A stretch of 6,438 nucleotides of DNA from Bacteroidia bacterium (GTDB lineage: Bacteria; Bacteroidota; Bacteroidia; Flavobacteriales; Flavobacteriaceae): NCBI GenBank assembly GCA_030431085.1, contig JAUIJW010000137.1, positions 1 through 6,438 of the forward strand. The letters run 5' to 3'. Under the pieces are notes generated by a model, which saw nothing but the letters and a program-made list of their open reading frames with translations, was not told the DNA's origin and ran no database searches. The position numbers and the translations under genes are program-made. Positions 1 through 4,676 of the stretch are shown here, piece after piece (within the stretch, counting starts at the first letter, position 1; every line of letters begins with the position of its first letter).

Positions 1-1663
1 CTACATTAATTCTTTCCTCTTTTAAAGATGCATAAGTGTCCATGGTAACTCTACCAAATACACTTAACCACTCGTTAATTTGATAGTTTAAGTTTACATT
101 ACCAAATACACGGTTTCTCTCATCTGTTTGAAAGTTCTCGTAACGTGTCCAATAAGGGTTGTCTGAGTAAATTGGAGTTAAATCACTTACTGGGTCATTT
201 GGGTTCCAAGTAATATTTTCTCTTGTAGCGAAATAAGCTCTTTTTTGCTCTTGTACATCAACATTATTCTGCCACCATTGTCTCATTTGTTGCATAGGGT
301 TTTCAGAATCGTAACCAGTACCGTAACGACCTTTACCTTTAGTTTTGATGTAAGTTGCTTTTGCGCCTGCAGTTAATTTATCTGTAAGGTTATATGTGGC
401 TGCAAAATCAACATTATCTCTTATTACACTAGAGTTTTCTAAAATACCTTCTTGATTCATGTTGGTATAACCTAAACGAAATGAACCTTTTTCATTAGCA
501 GCATCTAAGGCTACGCTATTGAATAAAGTAGTACCTGTTTGAAAATATGAATTAGGATCTTTAGCACCTGCTAACCATGGACGTGGTTGTTGGTAAGAGT
601 CTAATTGTGGATACCAAGAATCCCATTGGTATACTAATAAATTAGGATCAAATGCAGCACCAAAAGAAGCGTCTTCAGTTGATGGCGTCGTTAAATCGCC
701 AATACCATCACCATTTACATCTCTAACAAAGAAATAGTGGTCTGGGGCACCAGGAAAACCTTCATTATCATAATACGGTCCATAACCAGCACCATATTCG
801 TCTTGATATTTTACAAAGGTATCAGGATCATATTTGTTAAATGTTACAGATGAGTTTACTGTAACACCAATTCCTTTATTACCTCTATCTTTTCCTTTCT
901 TTGTAGTAATTACTACCACACCATTGGCTGCACGAGAACCATATAATGCTGTTGCAGCACCACCTTTTAATACGTTAACAGATTCAATGTCATCTGGGTT
1001 GATATCTTGGGCAGCGTTACCATAATCATAACCACCTCTACCTGTAGAAGTGTCAGATGGATTTCCGCTTCCAGTGTTACTCAATGAACTTGTGTTAGAG
1101 TTGCTAATAGGCACTCCATCCACAACAAATAAAGCTTGATTGTTACCAAATAAAGAGGCGTTACCACGAATAATAACGTTAGTAGATCCTCCCATAGTAC
1201 CAGAAGCCTTAACATCTACACCGGCAACTTTACCAGATAAAGAGTTAACGAAGTTTGGATCTTTCGCTGTATTTACAGCATCTCCTTTAACTTCTTGTGT
1301 TGAATAACCTAAAGATTTTTTCTCTCTAGCTATCCCTAAAGCGGTAACAACAACCTCATCAAGTGTGTTCTCTTCAGAAACCATTGTTACGTTAATGATG
1401 CTTTCTGCACCTACAGATTTTGTTACAGTTGTCATACCAACGAAACTAAAACGAAGCGTCTGCCCGTTGTTAGCTGTGATGGTGTAATTTCCGTCAAAAT
1501 CAGTTTCGGTACCGTTGGTGGTACCTTCTACTAAGACACTAACACCGGGCAAAGGACCAGATTCGTCAGAAACTGTACCAGTGATAGTTCTTTCTTGTGC
1601 AAAAGTCATTTGCACGACAAACGCTAGTAATAGCGTCAAAATTCCACTAAACTTTGTTTTCAT
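1..1663 (-). CDS. SusC/RagA family TonB-linked outer membrane protein (N-terminal 554 residues, cut by the window edge)
   Basis: This is the front half of a SusC-type importer, a TonB-dependent barrel that works with a SusD-like surface lipoprotein to bring oligosaccharides or peptides across the outer membrane. The reading frame is open from the ATG at 1663 to base 2 and has no stop before the edge. Residues 1-22 form a signal peptide ending MTFA, followed by QE. Residues 25-98 are a carboxypeptidase-D regulatory-like domain (ITGTVSDESGPLPGVSV, then GTETDFDGNYTI). The TonB box is LDEVVV (101-106). The plug runs from about 112 to 255 and ends in the SusC signature with YGSRAANGVVVITTKKG (241-257). 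The barrel starts near 260. There is no STN signalling domain between signal peptide and regulatory domain, which argues against direct control of an anti-sigma factor. Family members are about 1000 residues, so roughly half is missing. The substrate cannot be read from this part. A susD-like gene is expected to the left (inference). Confidence 0.96.
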   Translation of the reverse strand, partial: MKTKFSGILTLLLAFVVQMTFAQERTITGTVSDESGPLPGVSVLVEGTTNGTETDFDGNYTITANNGQTLRFSFVGMTTVTKSVGAESIINVTMVSEENTLDEVVVTALGIAREKKSLGYSTQEVKGDAVNTAKDPNFVNSLSGKVAGVDVKASGTMGGSTNVIIRGNASLFGNNQALFVVDGVPISNSNTSSLSNTGSGNPSDTSTGRGGYDYGNAAQDINPDDIESVNVLKGGAATALYGSRAANGVVVITTKKGKDRGNKGIGVTVNSSVTFNKYDPDTFVKYQDEYGAGYGPYYDNEGFPGAPDHYFFVRDVNGDGIGDLTTPSTEDASFGAAFDPNLLVYQWDSWYPQLDSYQQPRPWLAGAKDPNSYFQTGTTLFNSVALDAANEKGSFRLGYTNMNQEGILENSSVIRDNVDFAATYNLTDKLTAGAKATYIKTKGKGRYGTGYDSENPMQQMRQWWQNNVDVQEQKRAYFATRENITWNPNDPVSDLTPIYSDNPYWTRYENFQTDERNRVFGNVNLNYQINEWLSVFGRVTMDTYASLKEERINV

Positions 1664-1674
1664 TATATAAATTA

Positions 1675-1695
1675 TTTGAATTAATTTGATTCAAA
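1675..1695. repeat. 7-bp perfect inverted repeat at the predicted SusC transcription start
   Basis: TTTGAAT (1675-1681) and ATTCAAA (1689-1695) are exact reverse complements separated by 7 nt. The right arm overlaps the proposed -7 element, so it could be an operator half-site pair. If transcription starts upstream of the proposed point it could instead form a weak leader hairpin. High AT content makes chance occurrence plausible. Confidence 0.4.
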
Positions 1696-1723
1696 AATCT
1701 TAATAAAAAGTTAATTAACCAAC
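1692..1723 (-). promoter_or_regulatory. possible Bacteroidota-type promoter for the SusC gene
   Basis: On the minus strand GTTG (1720-1723) is followed after 20 bp by GATTTTTG (1692-1699). This resembles the Bacteroidota primary-sigma pattern TTTG, 19-21 bp, TAnnTTTG, with one mismatch in each element. Transcription would begin near 1685 and leave a leader of about 22 nt before the ATG at 1663. No Shine-Dalgarno sequence is visible, as is usual in this phylum. The region is so AT-rich that a chance match is quite possible. Confidence 0.35.
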
Positions 1724-1729
1724 TTTTTA
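1704..1729. repeat. 9-bp perfect inverted repeat over the proposed SusC -33 element
   Basis: TAAAAAGTT (1704-1712) and AACTTTTTA (1721-1729) are exact reverse complements around an 8-nt spacer. A second, self-complementary 10-mer (GTTAATTAAC, 1710-1719) sits inside. The right arm covers the proposed -33 element. It may be an operator; as a terminator stem it would be weak because it contains one G:C pair. Confidence 0.45.
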
Positions 1730-1759
1730 ACAAAAAAACTCTTAAGAAAAGTTAACTAA
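1706..1759. repeat. 13-bp direct repeat AAAAGTTAAYTAA upstream of the SusC gene
   Basis: AAAAGTTAATTAA (1706-1718) recurs as AAAAGTTAACTAA (1747-1759), differing at one base. The copies start 41 bp apart, close to four helical turns. The first copy overlaps the 9-bp inverted repeat, and the second lies upstream of the proposed promoter. This spacing would suit a regulator binding on one helix face, but that is inference. Confidence 0.4.
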
Positions 1760-1818
1760 ATGTTAATGCATTTTAGGGAATAATGAAGTTAGGCTTTGAG
1801 GAAATTTTAACGATTTCA

Positions 1819-3516
1819 CTAAAAGACACTTAATATTTTTATATGAATATTTGAGTTTTTGAAATCAAAAGCGTTGTGATCTTGTTTTCCGGTAGCATAG
1901 CTAAGATTAATTAAGCCCAGTTTTGTTTGAATGGCGTAACCAATGCCAAGGCTTAAGAAGTTATGATTTAAATTAGAGGCTTGATTTTCTGTGTATGCCA
2001 TGTCCGTTATACTATAGAAGTAGCTTTGTAGATTTGGTTTATACCGATATTCTAGATTAAATACCGTAAATAAATTGGTATAAATACTCTCTTCGTTAAA
2101 CCCTCTCAGGTTGTACACGCCACCTATTCTAAATAATTCATTAACGAGATAGTTGTCTGATTTTAGCCAACCAGATTGGTTTTGAATAAAAATGAAGTTT
2201 TTAACATTTACTTTAAATATATGATTTACTGTTAATTGAGCTTTAAACTGCTGATTTGTAATAGAATTATTTTTTCTATGTCCGATTAAAAAGGATGTTT
2301 TTAAAAAGGTTTTGTTATAAAAAAGGTGGTCATCACTCTTGTTTTGAAAGTTGTATTGCAAGCCAAACAGCTGTTTTTTGTACGATTCAATATTCAGGGA
2401 AGTATTGGTATCATCAAGGGTATTTGAATGATCTGATTCGTAACTGGCGTAAACAGTTTGAGTTTTGTTGATGTTGTAACCTAAATTTAGATTTAAGGTA
2501 TTGGTTCTAAAAGTGGTATCTTGTCTAAAAATCTCAAAGTTTAAATCTATAATAAATGGACTATTAAAAATATAAGGGGTGTGCGCAGCTATTTTTAAAC
2601 GTTGACTTTCGTTGCCGTTGTTTTTCCAAAACACTTTAATCGCTTCTCCATTATTAAAGATGTTGTTGAGTTCAAGATCAAGATATCCGTTAAAAGCTAA
2701 TCCAGATTCATTTTCTTTAGAGTTAAAGCCGATAATACCGTCGAAGGTGTTCGATTTTTGTTTTGCGAGATATAGATATATGACGGTGCTGTCTGCTCTA
2801 AAAAGTATTTCTGGTGGTTTTAACTCTTTTACGAAATCGAGTTGATTTATACTTTTCGATGCTTGTTTAATTTTTGTGGCATTAAAAATGGCACCTTCTT
2901 TTAAATCTAAAAAATAGCGGAGGTAGCTTTTCGGAAATTTTTCATAACCCTTAATAATGATTTTGTCAATATGCCTTGGTGAAGATTTCTGTATGTTTAA
3001 TCTGGCTTCGGCAAAATCTTTATAAAACTTAATATTAGATAAACTTAGTTCTGCAAAAGTCTGTCCAAGTGATTCAAGTTTCTGGGTAATACTGGTTAAT
3101 GTAGATTCGATACGAGAATAAGGGATGGTAAAGCTGGTGTCGCTTATAACGGAGGCTTCTTTAATGTCATGAATATTAAATTGATCTAAAGTGCTAGAAT
3201 GATAAATTTTGATAAAGTTGATTTTTTGACCTAGTTCAAATTCAGCAATATAGCTGGAGTCATTGGGTGTTAGTAATGTAGAGGAGAGGTGCACATACCC
3301 TTCTTTTTGCAATCCTGTAGAGATGGAGTCAATAAAGTGTCTTACTAAGGAGTCAGTTGTTTTGACAGTTTGATAAGGAAATGATTGTTCTGGCTTAAAT
3401 GTTTGATCTCTTTTAGTAGTAATATAGAGTGTTTTTTGTTGAGCTATCGTAACATGGCTTGAAAAAATAAATAGTAGTATATATATATATGGTATAAAGT
3501 AGGTTTTCAATAGCAT
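1819..3516 (-). CDS. Omp85-superfamily outer membrane protein with POTRA domains (BamA/TamA/TpsB-like)
   Basis: The protein has 565 residues, starts at ATG 3516 and ends with TAG at 1819. Residues 1-25 form a signal peptide (hydrophobic IYILLFIF, cleavage after VTIA) with no lipobox cysteine. Residues about 55-180 show POTRA-like helix-strand elements (LQKEGYVHL, then FELGQKINFIKI). A clearer POTRA domain spans about 182-252 (HIDKIIIKGYEKFP, then LDLKEGAIFNATKIKQA). Residues about 258-565 alternate as barrel strands, contain the Omp85 signature RGF at 471-473 and end with an aromatic F. The family folds proteins into the outer membrane (BamA), helps secretion (TamA) or exports one partner (TpsB, FhaC). 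The length suits TpsB or a short TamA-like protein, and is short for the usual five-POTRA BamA. No obvious exported partner is visible nearby. The family assignment is firm, the specific role unknown. It precedes the SusC gene on the same strand with a 155-bp gap. Confidence 0.85.
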   Translation of the reverse strand: MLLKTYFIPYIYILLFIFSSHVTIAQQKTLYITTKRDQTFKPEQSFPYQTVKTTDSLVRHFIDSISTGLQKEGYVHLSSTLLTPNDSSYIAEFELGQKINFIKIYHSSTLDQFNIHDIKEASVISDTSFTIPYSRIESTLTSITQKLESLGQTFAELSLSNIKFYKDFAEARLNIQKSSPRHIDKIIIKGYEKFPKSYLRYFLDLKEGAIFNATKIKQASKSINQLDFVKELKPPEILFRADSTVIYLYLAKQKSNTFDGIIGFNSKENESGLAFNGYLDLELNNIFNNGEAIKVFWKNNGNESQRLKIAAHTPYIFNSPFIIDLNFEIFRQDTTFRTNTLNLNLGYNINKTQTVYASYESDHSNTLDDTNTSLNIESYKKQLFGLQYNFQNKSDDHLFYNKTFLKTSFLIGHRKNNSITNQQFKAQLTVNHIFKVNVKNFIFIQNQSGWLKSDNYLVNELFRIGGVYNLRGFNEESIYTNLFTVFNLEYRYKPNLQSYFYSITDMAYTENQASNLNHNFLSLGIGYAIQTKLGLINLSYATGKQDHNAFDFKNSNIHIKILSVF

Positions 3517-3531
3517 TATATTTCTGTGGCG

Positions 3532-3539
3532 TAAAGATA
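3532..3539 (-). promoter_or_regulatory. possible -7 element of the Omp85 gene
   Basis: The minus strand reads TATCTTTA followed by CGCC, one base from the Bacteroidota -7 consensus TAnnTTTG. Transcription would begin near 3526, leaving a leader of about 10 nt before the ATG at 3516. No TTTG was found 18-21 bp upstream, so the promoter is supported by one element only. Confidence 0.3.
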
Positions 3540-3712
3540 ATTTTTTATATGTAATCTGTAAGGATTTTGAGTTGCTGGTGGCACATAGTCATTTTTGTTT
3601 TTCTAATGGATTTGCAGAGATGGAGATGGTCGAAATGAGGAGTTAGTCAATGACCAATTAAAAACTATTTGATTTATAGAAAATTAATTGCTAAAAAATC
3701 AACGAATTATAG

Positions 3713-3743
3713 TTTGAATAACAAGAAAAAAGTTATACATTTG
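3713..3743 (+). promoter_or_regulatory. consensus Bacteroidota promoter for the rpsL-rpsG-fusA operon
   Basis: TTTG (3713-3716) is followed by a 19-bp spacer and TACATTTG (3736-3743). This is an exact match to the Bacteroidota primary-sigma consensus TTTG, 19 bp, TAnnTTTG. An A/T-rich stretch lies directly upstream, as expected for a strong ribosomal-protein promoter. Transcription would start near 3749-3750 and give a leader of about 46 nt before the rpsL ATG. The leader contains almost no G or C, shows no stable hairpin and has no Shine-Dalgarno sequence. Confidence 0.8.
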
Positions 3744-3795
3744 CAAACTCTTAAAAATAGAGATTATAAACAAAATAATTTAATTAAATAATAGT

Positions 3796-4170
3796 ATGCC
3801 AACTATTCAACAATTAGTACGTAAAGGAAGAACCCAAACAACCAAGAAGAACAAATCGGCTGCTTTGAATTCATGTCCACAACGACGAGGTGTTTGTACG
3901 CGTGTTTATACTACTACTCCAAAGAAACCAAACTCTGCGATGCGTAAAGTTGCAAGGGTGAGGTTAACGAATGGAAATGAGGTAAATGCTTACATCCCTG
4001 GTGAAGGTCATAATTTACAAGAACACTCGATAGTATTGGTTAGAGGTGGAAGAGTAAAAGATTTACCTGGTGTAAGATATCACATTGTTCGTGGTGCTTT
4101 AGATACAGCAGGTGTGGAGGGACGAACACAACGCCGTTCTAAGTACGGTACAAAACGTCCTAAAAAATAA
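3796..4170 (+). CDS. rpsL: 30S ribosomal protein S12
   Basis: S12 is a small-subunit protein at the decoding centre that helps monitor codon-anticodon pairing in the A site. The 124-residue length equals that of the E. coli protein, and the alignment is colinear from the first Met. Landmarks are CPQRRGVCTRVYTTTPKKPNSAMRKVARVRLTNG (27-60, split here only by conservative changes), GEGHNLQEHS (69-78) and RGGRVKDLPGVRYH (83-96). Lys43, Lys88 and Pro91, where streptomycin resistance or dependence changes arise, are the usual wild-type residues. Asp89, the site of beta-methylthiolation in E. coli, is present. The ATG at 3796 is chosen because MPTIQQLVRK matches the universal N-terminus. It is the first gene of the operon behind the promoter at 3713-3743, and rpsG begins 24 nt after its stop. 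No Shine-Dalgarno sequence is seen. Confidence 0.99.
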   Translation: MPTIQQLVRKGRTQTTKKNKSAALNSCPQRRGVCTRVYTTTPKKPNSAMRKVARVRLTNGNEVNAYIPGEGHNLQEHSIVLVRGGRVKDLPGVRYHIVRGALDTAGVEGRTQRRSKYGTKRPKK

Positions 4171-4194
4171 TTTTTTAAGCTTAAGTAAAGAACA

Positions 4195-4671
4195 ATGAGA
4201 AAAAGAGTATCCAAAAAAAGAATTCTTTTACCAGATCCAAAATTTAACGATCAGTTAGTGACAAGATTTGTAAACAATCTGATGTTAGACGGTAAAAAAT
4301 CTGTAGCATTTAAAGTTTTTTATGATGCTTTAGATATCGTAGAAGAAAAAAAACAAGACGAAGAAAAAACTGCTTTAGAGCTATGGAAAGATGCGTTGTC
4401 TAACGTTATGCCGCATGTGGAAGTAAGAAGTAGAAGAGTGGGTGGGGCAACATTTCAGATCCCTATGCCAATTAGAGCAGATAGAAAAATATCAATGGCT
4501 ATTAAATGGTTGATCTTATTTGCGCGTAAGCGTAACGAGAAATCAATGGCTCAAAGATTAGCTGGTGAAATTCTTGCTGCTGTAAAAGAAGAAGGAGCTG
4601 CCGTTAAGAAAAGAGTTGATGTTCATAAAATGGCTGATGCAAATAAAGCATTCTCTCACTTTAGATTTTAA
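4195..4671 (+). CDS. rpsG: 30S ribosomal protein S7
   Basis: S7 is a primary 16S rRNA-binding protein that organises the head of the 30S subunit and lies near the E and P sites. The 158 residues match the usual 155-160. Visible family blocks are LLPDPKFNDQLVTRFVNNLM (11-30) followed by LDGKKSVA, PHVEVRSRRVGGATFQIP (73-90, the beta-hairpin), and the C-terminal GAAVKKR (134-140) with HKMADANKAFSHFRF (144-158). The 24-nt gap after rpsL contains a palindrome (TTAAGCTTAA, 4175-4184) but no Shine-Dalgarno sequence. In E. coli S7 represses this operon by binding a roughly 100-nt rpsL-rpsG spacer; the short gap here leaves no room for that structure. The fusA start lies 5 nt after the TAA stop, which suggests coupled translation. 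Confidence 0.99.
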   Translation: MRKRVSKKRILLPDPKFNDQLVTRFVNNLMLDGKKSVAFKVFYDALDIVEEKKQDEEKTALELWKDALSNVMPHVEVRSRRVGGATFQIPMPIRADRKISMAIKWLILFARKRNEKSMAQRLAGEILAAVKEEGAAVKKRVDVHKMADANKAFSHFRF

Positions 4672-4676
4672 TAACC

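Larger units (their letters stand above)
1664..1818. other. AT-rich intergenic region between the Omp85 gene and the SusC gene
   Basis: This 155-bp gap separates two minus-strand genes. It holds a possible promoter for the SusC gene and several overlapping inverted and direct repeats, listed separately. Just after the Omp85 stop codon there is a short inverted repeat, GAAAT/ATTTC with a 7-nt loop (1801-1817). It is not followed by a T-run on the minus strand, so no convincing terminator separates the two genes. Read-through from the Omp85 gene into the SusC gene is therefore possible. I see no small ORF worth calling. Confidence 0.6.
3517..3795. other. divergent intergenic region between the Omp85 gene and rpsL
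   Basis: This 279-bp stretch lies between genes that are transcribed away from each other. From left to right it holds a possible -7 element for the minus-strand gene (3532-3539), a less AT-rich patch (about 3571-3657) containing GAGATGGAGATGGTCGAAATG, an AT-rich stretch with A-tracts (about 3658-3712) that could act as an UP-like element, the rpsL promoter (3713-3743) and an AT-rich untranslated leader. Only trivial ORFs occur, such as a 10-codon ATG frame starting at 3607. No RNA gene was recognised. Confidence 0.6.

Noticed and set aside
834..1025. 63-codon plus-strand ORF
   Set aside because: It lies antisense inside the SusC plug-coding region, which has clear protein-family matches throughout. 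Its composition looks like the reverse reading of that gene.
1801..1817. Hairpin GAAAT/ATTTC after the Omp85 stop codon as a terminator
   Set aside because: The stem has 5 pairs, mostly A:T, and no T-run follows on the minus strand.
2612..2845. 77-codon plus-strand ORF
   Set aside because: It is antisense to the POTRA/barrel boundary of the Omp85 gene and has no recognisable domain or start-site signal.
3607..3639. 10-codon ORF in the divergent intergenic region
   Set aside because: It is far too short, with no conservation or start signal that can be judged from the sequence.
3643..3657. Imperfect palindrome TTAGTCA/TGACCAA as an operator
   Set aside because: It contains a mismatch and has no spatial relation to either promoter that would single it out.
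4162..4176. A6-TAA-T6 at the rpsL stop as a terminator
   Set aside because: The stem is only A:U pairs with a 3-nt loop, and it sits inside an operon where rpsG must be transcribed.
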